DNA from: JAKAGZ01 sp963783855
Lineage (GTDB): Bacteria > Bacteroidota > Ignavibacteria > Ignavibacteriales > Ignavibacteriaceae
Assembly: GCA_963783855.1 (NCBI GenBank)
Contig: CAWAPE010000003.1
Location: 124,001-188,000, forward strand
Direction of reading: 5' to 3'
Length of the DNA stretch: 64,000 nucleotides
Both the position numbers and the translations under genes were made by a program. Under the pieces are notes generated by a model. That model was not told the DNA's origin, made no database searches, and saw only the letters and a program-made list of their open reading frames with translations. Each line of letters starts with the position of its first letter. The first letter of the stretch is position 1. Shown one piece after another: positions 8,068 through 16,664 of the stretch.

Positions 8068-10209
8068 ATGAAGCTCTACGTTCATAACAGGAAGAAAGTA
8101 TTCTTTACTCTGATTGCGGCAATATCAATAATGGTTCTCGCTATGATACCGTTCCGGCCGGACGAGGGAATGTATCCTCTAAGCGAGATCAGAAAACTAG
8201 ATCTGAAAAATGCCGGGTTAAAAATAAATATTGATGAAGTTTATAACCCTGACGGCGTAAGCCTGGTTGATGCCCTGGTAAATGTGGGTGGCTGCACAGG
8301 ATCTTTTGTATCACCTGATGGACTGATAATTACAAATCACCATTGTGCTTTTGGTGCAGTGCAGAGGGCGAGTACAGTAGAGAATAATTACCTTGAAAAT
8401 GGTTTCCTTGCAAAAACAAAAGAGAATGAGATACCTGCAACCGGACTTACCTGCAGGATCACTGATTCTTACGAAGATGTTTCCGCTGAAGTATTGCAGG
8501 CGGCTTCCGAAGAAAAAGACATTAATGCCCGTGCCGAAGCGATTTCAAAAAAAATAAATGAAATTGTGGCAAGGGAAGAGGAAAAAGATCCTACGATACA
8601 GGCAAGAGTTTCCGAAATGTTCACGGGACAGTCATACGTACTTTTTAGATACAAGGTTATAAATGATGTAAGACTCGTTTATGTGCCTCCGAGAGCGATA
8701 GGTGAATTTGGGGGAGAATCAGATAACTGGGTTTGGCCGCGCCACACAGGTGATTTTTCTTTTATGCGCGCCTACGTAGCACCCGATGGTACTTCTAAAC
8801 CTTACTCCATAGACAATGTGCCTTATCATCCAAAGAAACATTTAAAAGTAAACCCGAACGGAGTACAGGATGGTGATTTTGTCTTTTTACTCGGTTACCC
8901 GGGCAGAACTTTCAAACATCAGCCTTCCGGATTCCTTGTCTTTCAGCAGGAATATCAACTGCCGTATATTTCAAAATTATTTGGCTGGATCATCGACCGC
9001 TTACTGGAGAAGGGAAAAGACAATCCGGAAATAGCTCTGAATGTTTCTTCTAAAATAAAAGGCCTGGCTAACGTTGAAAAAAATTACCGTGGTAAGCTTG
9101 TCGGATTGGCAAGGCTGAAACTTGTTGATATGAAAAAACAGGAAGAAAGAAATCTTCAGGCTTTTATTGATTCGGACCCTGAACTCAAAGAAAAATATGG
9201 AAATGTGTTAGCACAAATCAATGATGTTTATTCTGAAATTCTGGATGCAGGCAGAAGGCCTCTCGTTTACTGGATGCTTGATAGGAATCTATCTATGCTG
9301 AATGCTGCCGGTTTGTTACTGGATTACCAGAAGGCTAAAGCCCAAAATGATGATCCAAAAACATTAAGCAGAATACAAGGACGTTTTGAAGCGGCATATA
9401 GAAATTATTATCCTGGCGTAGAGAGAAAAATTGCAGCCAAAATGATTGGGGATGCTAAAGAATTCCCGGAGTTTAAAAGCATTTCACTTTTTAATGAAAT
9501 AAACTCCACAGATAATTTTGTAAATAATATTTATGATAAATCGATAGTTGAAAATCACGATGAATTTTTGAAATTATTTGATGCAACTCCTGAAGAAATC
9601 GAAAAGTTGAATGATCCAATGATTAAGTTTGCTGCCGGGTTAAAAAATCTTGAAAGCGAAGAAAACGCCAAACGGGAAGTATTTTCCAGTAAGCTGAATA
9701 TTCTTCTTGCAAAATTTATGGAAGTAAAAAGAATATGGATGAATAAATCTTTTATCCCTGACGCAAATGGAACTCTGCGATTAACTTATGGATACATTAA
9801 AGGATATTCTCCGGCGGATGCAGTTTATTATTCTCCGATTACAACTTTAAAGGGTGTAGTGGAAAAAGGGAAAGATGAGGGGGATTACAAAATCCCGCAG
9901 ATCATACGTGACCTTTATGCAAAAAGAGATTTCGGGATATTTAAAAGCAAAGAACTCGATGATGTACCTGTTGCCATATTATATAATACAGATACGAGCG
10001 GTGGAAATTCCGGCAGCCCGATAATGAACGCATACGGTGAATTAATAGGTGTTAATTTTGACAGACCATTTGAAGCAACTGTAAATGATTTTGTTTACAG
10101 TAAGGATTACAGCCGTTCGCTGGGCGTTGATATACGCTATGTCTTATGGATTGCTCAGAAAGTCAGTGGTGCAGATAATATTATCAGGGAAATGGGTATA
10201 GATATTTAA
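8068..10209 (+). CDS. S46 family dipeptidyl-peptidase, DPP11-like
   Basis: A 713-residue exported serine peptidase from the ATG at 8068, after AAGAAGG; the frame is open to 7942, but that runs back into the ccm terminator. A signal-anchor-like segment (VFFTLIAAISIMVLAM) comes first. The catalytic His block is GGCTGSFVSPDGLIITNHHC and the catalytic Ser block is DTSGGNSGSPIMN. The residue 18 positions after the Ser is Arg (in VNFDRPFE); from memory of the family this Arg marks DPP11, which cleaves after acidic P1 residues, whereas DPP7 has Gly. It probably releases dipeptides from imported oligopeptides in the periplasm. It is a single-gene unit closed by its own terminator. Confidence 0.88.
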   Translation: MKLYVHNRKKVFFTLIAAISIMVLAMIPFRPDEGMYPLSEIRKLDLKNAGLKINIDEVYNPDGVSLVDALVNVGGCTGSFVSPDGLIITNHHCAFGAVQRASTVENNYLENGFLAKTKENEIPATGLTCRITDSYEDVSAEVLQAASEEKDINARAEAISKKINEIVAREEEKDPTIQARVSEMFTGQSYVLFRYKVINDVRLVYVPPRAIGEFGGESDNWVWPRHTGDFSFMRAYVAPDGTSKPYSIDNVPYHPKKHLKVNPNGVQDGDFVFLLGYPGRTFKHQPSGFLVFQQEYQLPYISKLFGWIIDRLLEKGKDNPEIALNVSSKIKGLANVEKNYRGKLVGLARLKLVDMKKQEERNLQAFIDSDPELKEKYGNVLAQINDVYSEILDAGRRPLVYWMLDRNLSMLNAAGLLLDYQKAKAQNDDPKTLSRIQGRFEAAYRNYYPGVERKIAAKMIGDAKEFPEFKSISLFNEINSTDNFVNNIYDKSIVENHDEFLKLFDATPEEIEKLNDPMIKFAAGLKNLESEENAKREVFSSKLNILLAKFMEVKRIWMNKSFIPDANGTLRLTYGYIKGYSPADAVYYSPITTLKGVVEKGKDEGDYKIPQIIRDLYAKRDFGIFKSKELDDVPVAILYNTDTSGGNSGSPIMNAYGELIGVNFDRPFEATVNDFVYSKDYSRSLGVDIRYVLWIAQKVSGADNIIREMGIDI

Positions 10210-10228
10210 ACTATCTTATTTAAAAAAG

Positions 10229-10266
10229 GAAAGCCATTACGGAAAAACTGTAATGGCTTTTTTTTG
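10229..10266 (+). terminator. Terminator after the S46 peptidase
   Basis: A perfect 10-base stem AAGCCATTAC / GTAATGGCTT with a 9-base loop, followed by eight T residues. It lies between convergent genes and has A residues on the other side, so it may serve both strands. Confidence 0.85.
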
Positions 10267-10279
10267 TGATTGCTATTAA

Positions 10280-10939
10280 TTAATACTGCACGCCAAGCGT
10301 GATTGCAAAACCTGTCGGGTTAACGATGTAAGGATTTCCGTTGATACTGTCAGTAACTCTATGGGCAAAATAATACCGGGGTTCGATAAATATTTTGCCT
10401 ATCACAGCTCTGAAAAAAACAGATCCAAAAACGGCACCTCCGCTCTTATTATCTGTAGAATTTGTCAAACTGCCACCGCCCAGCAGACCTCCGCCTGAAT
10501 TATTGGAAGTTGTTGCTCCGAAAAAGTAAAGATAATAGCCTCCTCCTACGCCAGCATAAAATCTGGAATCGGCATCCGGTAATTCACCGATTTTGTACCC
10601 GAAATTAATCTGCAGAGGTATCAGGAACATCTTCTGGTCACTTATTGACGGGTGGTTCTGGCCAGTACCAGTAAATATATCAAAAGTCTTTTTATAGTAT
10701 AGATCTGCTGATCCGCTCAGGAAAAAATTATATTTATTGAATTCCGTAATACCGTCAACTCCGAATAATAAACCGTTATTCAGTCCATCACTTGGATTAT
10801 AAAACCCGAATTTACCGCTGTAATATTGAGTTATATTTTTATTCCCGGTACCATTCATGCTGGCCTCATTATCATTCTGTCCATAAACTATTCCTGTGAG
10901 AAGGAGTAAAGTAAGCATAGTTATCAATGTGTTTTTCAT
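10280..10939 (-). CDS. Outer-membrane beta-barrel protein
   Basis: A 219-residue protein with a clear signal peptide (MKNTLITMLTLLLLTGIVYG, cleaved before QND). The mature part shows alternating hydrophobic/aromatic strands with glycine-rich turns (for example FYAGVGGGYYLYFFG and GSVFFRAVIGKIFIEPRYYF) and ends in a strand finishing GVQY, typical of small outer-membrane barrels of the OmpA/OmpW-like size class. No functional residues can be named. It faces the S46 gene and shares its terminator region. The tRNA-Asn promoter lies upstream, facing away. Confidence 0.7.
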   Translation of the reverse strand: MKNTLITMLTLLLLTGIVYGQNDNEASMNGTGNKNITQYYSGKFGFYNPSDGLNNGLLFGVDGITEFNKYNFFLSGSADLYYKKTFDIFTGTGQNHPSISDQKMFLIPLQINFGYKIGELPDADSRFYAGVGGGYYLYFFGATTSNNSGGGLLGGGSLTNSTDNKSGGAVFGSVFFRAVIGKIFIEPRYYFAHRVTDSINGNPYIVNPTGFAITLGVQY

Positions 10940-11098
10940 AAATAGCCTCCGAAAAGTCTTCTTTTGTTAAAATATCGTTGTTTATATAAATAAGATAAGA
11001 ATCATATTCTATCAAGGAGATAGCAAAAAATATGATTTTGTTATCGCAATTTATATGACAAAATTGTAAAAAAACAGCCAAAATAGAGAGAAATCTAC

Positions 11099-11127
11099 TT
11101 GACAAATAACTTTACAGTCTGTAATTT
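11099..11127 (+). promoter_or_regulatory. Promoter of tRNA-Asn
   Basis: A consensus -35 box TTGACA (11099-11104) and a -10 box TAATTT (11122-11127) are separated by exactly 17 bases. The -10 box ends 25 bases before the mature tRNA. Confidence 0.75.
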
Positions 11128-11152
11128 TATTTCCTCTAATTGAGAGAGAAAT

Positions 11153-11224
11153 TCCGCGATAGCTCAATGGTAGAGCATTCGGCTGTTAACCGAAGGGTTG
11201 CAAGTTCGAGTCTTGCTCGCGGAG
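11153..11224 (+). tRNA. tRNA-Asn (anticodon GTT)
   Basis: A complete cloverleaf: the acceptor TCCGCGA pairs with TCGCGGA, the D arm is GCTC/GAGC, the anticodon arm TTCGG/CCGAA holds the loop CTGTTAA with anticodon GTT, and the T arm GCAAG/CTTGC holds TTCGAGT. The discriminator is G; CCA is not fully encoded (GCA follows). It marks the left edge of the accessory stretch. Confidence 0.95.
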
Positions 11225-11227
11225 CAA

Positions 11228-11257
11228 AAAAATTCCGGCTTTATGCCGGATTTTTGT
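11228..11257 (+). terminator. Terminator of tRNA-Asn
   Basis: The stem TCCGGC / GCCGGA with loop TTTAT is followed by a T-rich run, directly after the tRNA 3' end. Confidence 0.75.
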
Positions 11258-11441
11258 TTTTAAATGTCTTAACTTCTAGTGTTATCTCACCCATTTATAA
11301 TTAGCATAAAAACTAGTATTGTAATATTTTAAGGAAAGTACTTAGCTTAAGTTAATTCTCAGCCGATTTTCTGCAATTTTTGTATTTTGTATAAAACCAA
11401 ACTTATTTTATTATTTAGCAAAATCATAAATTTATATACAG

Positions 11442-13332
11442 ATGAAATTTTTCAATAAACTTAATGAAGAAATAAAAATGCGAAATATACGTAAATGGGT
11501 TACCATTTATGTAAGCACCAGTTTAACCATACTTGGAACTACACAGTTATTCAGTTTTCGTTACGATTTACCTTCATTTATTTTTAACTCCGTTTTGATT
11601 ACCCTGATTTCTGGATTTATTGTCACACTCATAATTAGCTGGTTTCACGGAAAGGAAGGCCCTCAACGCATAACCTTTATCGAAATTTTATTTCATTTAA
11701 TAATTGTGATTCTGTTTTTTTCAACTTTATATATTGTTGTATTATCTCCTTCGGAAGAAATCAATGTTGAAATGCAGGCAAATTCAATTGCAGTTTTGCC
11801 ATTTGAAAATATGAGTGACTCGAAGGAAGATGAATATTTCAGCGATGGTGTTACCGAAGATATTCTTACAAACTTATCGAAGGCCAGCGGACTAAAAGTT
11901 ATTTCGCGAACATCCGTTATGAAGTACAAAAACACAAAGAAAAGTATAAGGGAAATCGGCAAAGAGCTTGGAGCTGAAACAATACTTGAAGGAAGTGTAA
12001 GGCGTGCCGGTAACAGAGTAAGAATTGTCGGGCAATTAATTGATGCTGTCCACGATACTCACATCTGGTCGCAATCATACGACCGTGAGATGAAAGATAT
12101 TTTTGCTATTCAATCAGAAATCGCCGAAAAAATTGCAACGGCTCTGCAAGCAAACCTGTTGCCGCTTGAAAAAGAATTGATTGAAACTAACAACACCCAA
12201 AATATTGACGCTTACACATATTACTTAAAAGGAAGACATCTATATTATAACTTTACTGATGAAGACAATAATAAAGCTATTGATCTGTTTAATAAAGCTT
12301 TGGAAATTGATCCAAATTATGCTTTAGCCTATGCCGGACTAGCCGATGCATATAACCAGAGAGTCGGAAAATTTGGGTATTCCGCAGAACTGTATGATTC
12401 ATCATTGGCATTAAGTGAAAAAGCTTTAAAGCTTAATCCTGATTTGCCTGAAGGTTACAAAGCCATAGGTTTAACACATGATAATTTAGGAAAGCGGGAA
12501 CTAGCGTTAGTTGATTATGAAAAAGCTATAAAGTTAAATCCTAATTTTGCATCGGCAATGCTTAACTATGCCCTGATAAAATTAGACCTGGGGAAGTATG
12601 ACGATTCATTCTATTGGTTAAGAAAAGCAAATACCCTGGAGCCTGATAATGTGTGGGTAATTATGAGCATAGGTAATGTTTACAAATATTTATTATGTGA
12701 TAATCTTGCAATTGAATGGGGCAAAAAGGCTATTTCGCTGGATCCGGAAAATATTTTCTTACAAATGTTGTCGGGGGGATGTATCTTTATGCAGGTAAAT
12801 TTGATGAGGCAAAAACAATTACTGATAAAGCATTTGATATCAATAATAGATTGTTGCTGGGCTGGTTTTTTAAAAGCCAGATAGAAGATGGTTTTAGGCA
12901 ATTACAAAGTATCCAAAGAATACCTCGATAATTATATGAAGCAGGCAGGAACCGATAATCCCGAATATTTTTATGCACATAGTCTCTTGAAAGTTGAATA
13001 AAAAGAAAGAAGCAATGAAAATTTTGGAAGATGAAAAGAAGGAATATGTTGAATATTTGAGAGATTATCCGGATGATGCTTCTGCAACAGACTATAATGC
13101 TTTGGCGGAAATTTATGCTATTCTTAATGAAAAGGATAAAGCCTTTGAAGCCTGGGAAAAAGCAATAGGGGAAGGATGGCTGGATATAAGAAGAAACACC
13201 TTGTATCCTTATTTTGAAAACCTTAAAGGTGACCCGCAGTATAAGAGGTTGCTAAGTCTTATGCAAACCAAAATTGCTTATTTAAGAACTAATATAAAAA
13301 AGAAGTATCCGATGTATGAAATTTGTGAATGA
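11442..13332 (+). pseudogene. TolB-like/TPR membrane signalling protein, broken by three frameshifts
   Basis: The first segment (11442 to about 12772) encodes three N-terminal membrane helices, then a TolB/FlgO-like domain (SIAVLPFENMSDSKEDEYF, IGKELGAETILEGSVRR, HIWSQSYDRE) and tetratricopeptide repeats. This arrangement is common beside adenylate-cyclase and Ser/Thr-kinase signalling genes. Clear TPR sequence then continues in a second frame from a G6 run at 12773-12778 (GMYLYAGKFDEAKT), returns to the first frame near 12885 (KEYLDNYMKQAGTDNPEYFY), and moves to a third near 12996 (KKKEAMKILEDEKKEY, to 13332). Each shift is at or near a homopolymer, so base-calling errors and true decay are both possible. 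Without the shifts the product would be about 630 residues. Confidence 0.7.
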
Positions 13333-13390
13333 GAAGGTTAAGCTTAAATTGAAGTAAAATTAAGTTATAACACTAGCTGAGTCGGGATGC

Positions 13391-13446
13391 AGGTTTGATC
13401 CCATAGCTAACGGTCTGTCTGCGGAGCAACAAAAATCCGGATTTTA
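13391..13446 (+). repeat. Degenerate copy of the tRNA-Asn 3' end and terminator start
   Basis: GCGGAGCAA at 13421, followed by an A-rich run, TCCGG and TTTAT, repeats the end of tRNA-Asn and the first half of its terminator (11219-11244) with a few mismatches. Just upstream, GCAGGTTTGATCCC resembles a T arm. No acceptor or anticodon arm can be folded, so this is a remnant, either an attachment-type duplication around the TPR gene or a decayed tandem tRNA. Confidence 0.4.
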
Positions 13447-13493
13447 TATCTTAAATCATTAAGTCTCAGACAAACTAAAAGTAGTTATTTCAT

Positions 13494-13523
13494 AAAAAGC
13501 CGGACACAATTACTATCCGGCTT
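13494..13523 (-). terminator. Terminator of the minus-strand sorting-domain gene
   Basis: The stem AAGCCGGA / TCCGGCTT has an 11-base loop. On the minus strand it is followed by a T run (A residues at 13494-13498) and starts just past the stop of the gene ending at 13532. Confidence 0.75.
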
Positions 13524-13531
13524 ATAATTTT

Positions 13532-15760
13532 TCATTTCAGCATTAACATCTTTTTGGTTTGAGTAAAACTTCCGGCGGTCAGTTTGTAAAGATAAACCCC
13601 GCTTGATACATCGCTTCCGTATTTATCTCTACCATTCCAGTAGACAATATGATAGCCAGCATCTTTTTGACTATTCATCAACGTAATGACTTCTTTCCCT
13701 AGCATATCATAAATTTTTATTGATACGTTTGAAATTGTAGGAATATAAAACTTAATTGCAGTTGATGGATTAAATGGGTTAGGACTATTTTGCATTAATT
13801 CTGCAGTCTGGTTTTCCGTAAGTGTTACATTTATTGCATCATAAAATTTATAATTCCCATCGTTATCGATTTGTTTTAACCTATAGGAAAATTTTGTCCC
13901 GCCAGTTGGTTGATCTATAAAGGAATAATCTTTGGGGGAGTTGCTGTTGCCCGTACCAGGTACAAAACCAATTTTTTCAAATACTGATTGCTGATCACTA
14001 ATAACTTTTCTCTCAACATCAAATCCGTGATTATTTATTTCAGTTGCTGTCTGCCAGGTTAAATTTACTATCCCATTATTAACTACTGATGAAAAATCCG
14101 TTAATTCAACTGGTAATAATGATGTTGGAACAACTCCCCAGGCTGTTCCCCATCGTCCATCTTCAGTTGAATAAGCGGGCAATATACTCCCCCGGGTTAA
14201 GGCATATTGATTAAAGATATAAAATGTCAAATCATCACTTGGGTCTACACACGACCCGGAGTAGTCTCCCCAACGATTTCTTGTGCCACCAAATTGTCGC
14301 ACGTAGTAATCTACACCTGTTCTTACTACTTGTGAAGATAAAACGGTTCCTGCCGGTGTTGAAGAATATCTTCCAGCATAATAAGCCCCGGGATAAATAC
14401 TTGGTCCTGAGGCCGCAAACCCAATTATTGCATCACCATTAGAATTCACTGAAATAGAAGGGAAAAAAGTATATGTACCAGTTGCAATATCTTCTCCTCC
14501 AATGTTTCCTTGATCCGCAACTGATAAGGAACTTAAAGTACTGGTATTTATTTTAACCCAATGGGCCGTAACCTGTCCTGCATCAGCACCTGAATTTGGT
14601 ACAACTGTAAAGGCCGTCCACAAAGTGTTATTTCTCCAAACAGCGTTTTGAGTTCTTCTATCATTTGTACTTATTAAAGTGGACGTACCCTGTTGAGGTG
14701 CATCCAAATAAGATCCTCCTGTATTGTCAACGTTTCCGAGAGAAACATCTTGCCCAGTAAAAATAGGATTAGTAAGAGAGTTGCTTACGCTAATAACATT
14801 CACAGATTCATTTATTCCAGTGTGTAAACCGCTATATAGGACTAAAAAAGTTCCAACACCGCTTTGCGCCGTACCAAACATCTGAACAGGCTGATATGTA
14901 CTTTGATACTTTTTGCCAGATGCTGATGAATAATAATCAAAAACGTTTGATGAAATACTTCCACCTGAATAGAGCGGGTTTTTATCGATTATCCATAATC
15001 TTCCGCCTGTGTATAATCCAGTAGAGAAGCTAAACATATTTGCAGTTATATATATTCCCGTGCTGCTAACAGCTAAACCGGGATAATCTACATAAGATAA
15101 TTCTGACCCAACAGTAATTGCAGAATTTATTTCTGTAAACCACCAACCAGCTGTTGGATCACTTGTTTTTGAAACTGCAATAAAAATCTTTGATTTATTA
15201 GGTGAAGTTGTGGTTTCGAATGCTGTGACAACAAATCTTCCATTGTATTGATCATAGATTACTTTTGGATCAAATGTGCCTGTTTCCGGTGATAATGATT
15301 CAAAAAAGCTCCCTGTAGCGTTTGTACTATTCTTTCCAAGCCTTTGGCTATTTAACCTTACTCCCGTTGACTTTGAAAACCACTCAATAGAAGTATTTGT
15401 TACGGAAACCAAATGGTTTGGACCTACCGCTCCAATTGGATCAGGAGGAATATGATAGTAACCAGAATTCGAAGCATCTCCATCAAAATTGATTCCTTCA
15501 TAGGTTGTAATAGCAGCATTATTGGAAGGCTTTTGCAACTGTGAAATCACACCATTAAATTCTAACGCTTTAGCATTGCCTAACAGTTTTTGTTTCTGCA
15601 AAAATTGAGAATACTCTGCACCAGCAGAAAGAGTTGGTGTTTCAACCGTTAATGTTTTTTGCTGAGCAAACAAGCCCTGTCTATTAAAAAGAAATATAAA
15701 GAAAAGCAATAGCTGGACAATAATGAACATTTTATCAGGTCTAAAATTCCCAATACTCAT
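13532..15760 (-). CDS. Large secreted protein with type IX sorting domain
   Basis: A 742-residue protein with an N-terminal signal peptide (hydrophobic MFIIVQLLLFFIFLFN, cleavage near FAQQ). The central part looks like a beta-rich propeller (DPKVIYDQYNGRFVVTAFE, DPTAGWWFTEINSAI, then RWGDYSGSCVDP). A fibronectin-like stretch follows (LTWQTATEINNHGFDVER). The last ~85 residues are the sorting domain: NSPNPFNPSTAIKF, SIKIYDMLGKEV, SSGVYLYKL and a basic TKKMLMLK end. It is presumably exported by the type IX system to the cell surface. The start at 15760 has GGTG upstream; M11 is an alternative. The biochemical role is unknown. Confidence 0.8.
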   Translation of the reverse strand: MSIGNFRPDKMFIIVQLLLFFIFLFNRQGLFAQQKTLTVETPTLSAGAEYSQFLQKQKLLGNAKALEFNGVISQLQKPSNNAAITTYEGINFDGDASNSGYYHIPPDPIGAVGPNHLVSVTNTSIEWFSKSTGVRLNSQRLGKNSTNATGSFFESLSPETGTFDPKVIYDQYNGRFVVTAFETTTSPNKSKIFIAVSKTSDPTAGWWFTEINSAITVGSELSYVDYPGLAVSSTGIYITANMFSFSTGLYTGGRLWIIDKNPLYSGGSISSNVFDYYSSASGKKYQSTYQPVQMFGTAQSGVGTFLVLYSGLHTGINESVNVISVSNSLTNPIFTGQDVSLGNVDNTGGSYLDAPQQGTSTLISTNDRRTQNAVWRNNTLWTAFTVVPNSGADAGQVTAHWVKINTSTLSSLSVADQGNIGGEDIATGTYTFFPSISVNSNGDAIIGFAASGPSIYPGAYYAGRYSSTPAGTVLSSQVVRTGVDYYVRQFGGTRNRWGDYSGSCVDPSDDLTFYIFNQYALTRGSILPAYSTEDGRWGTAWGVVPTSLLPVELTDFSSVVNNGIVNLTWQTATEINNHGFDVERKVISDQQSVFEKIGFVPGTGNSNSPKDYSFIDQPTGGTKFSYRLKQIDNDGNYKFYDAINVTLTENQTAELMQNSPNPFNPSTAIKFYIPTISNVSIKIYDMLGKEVITLMNSQKDAGYHIVYWNGRDKYGSDVSSGVYLYKLTAGSFTQTKKMLMLK

Positions 15761-16664
15761 ATTACACCACTTTTTAATTAGAAAATAATTTTTTGACTAA
15801 AATTGTGAGGAGCAGGCTTGGATAAAGACTCATCCCTCATGAACCTTTCACTTTTTATACTTAATAAATATAAATATATAATTAAAAAATAACATCAGGG
15901 GACAGAACTTTTTTGGAAAACGTATGGACTACACGATAGCCCGCTTCTGCATAACATAGTCAAAGAGCAGTGCTATACAGCATTTATGAAATAGATGAAA
16001 CAGTAGTTGTGAGGGAATACTAAAAAATATTTTTTACAAACTATACTAAGGCAGGTCTCCTACTGAAATTCGGTATACGATTTAACTTACATTTAGGGTT
16101 TTCAATAAAATAGGTCCAATTTCGTCTAGCTTGTGGAGCAACTAATTAAGCCTTGACTATCATCAAGGCTTTTTAACTTTCATTCACAATGATATTCAGA
16201 ACTCCTTATAACCTACCCTTGCTGGATTGTTAATTCAGATTTTAGCTCTATGAATCTTAAGCAATATCATCACATTGTATGGACAGAAACTTGTGATATT
16301 AAATGAATAGCAAGCTAAAAAATACCCCGGCATAAATTGTTGAGAAGAATTTCGAGACGTGTTGTGTGCTTATTAAAAATTTCTGACAAATGGGACTAGA
16401 AATGGCGGAGATTTAATCTATTTATTTGCAGAGTATAGGAACTTAGCTTCTCCAATTTATGTTTTATATTTACACCCAAATTTTTATAGCCTAATTCTTT
16501 TTTTTATTTAAATTTTTATACAGTCCTTGGTAGCGGACCATAATTTATCGGTTCAACAACACTCCGTTAAAATATTATTAAAACTCGGGGTAGGCGGAAG
16601 AATGATGTCTACCAATTCTATGATTTGTTTTAATTGAAAATAATACAAATTCAAAGGAGATAAT
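15761..16664. other. Gene-poor 0.9 kb between divergent secreted-protein genes
   Basis: No intact gene is visible. The stretch holds a short decayed coding fragment near 15978-16029 (SIYEIDETVVVREY in translation) that matches part of the frame at 19866, a terminator-like hairpin at 16148, and an AAGGAG ribosome-binding site (16654-16659) for the next gene. Its sequence is otherwise AT-rich and featureless by eye. The promoters of the two divergent genes must lie at its ends but no convincing boxes were found. Confidence 0.5.
16148..16174 (+). terminator. Orphan terminator-like hairpin
   Basis: The perfect 9-base stem AAGCCTTGA / TCAAGGCTT with a 6-base loop is followed by T residues. No gene lies immediately upstream; a GTGGAGCAAC string just before it resembles a tRNA 3' end, so it may be the terminator of a lost tRNA or gene. 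Confidence 0.6.

Noticed and set aside
15899..15911. GGACAGAACTT string shared with 31138-31148
   Set aside because: The match is short and its surroundings differ, so a transposon end is not supported.
16131..16174. Possible tRNA 3' end (GTGGAGCAAC) before an orphan terminator
   Set aside because: No other tRNA arms can be folded upstream, so only the hairpin is kept.
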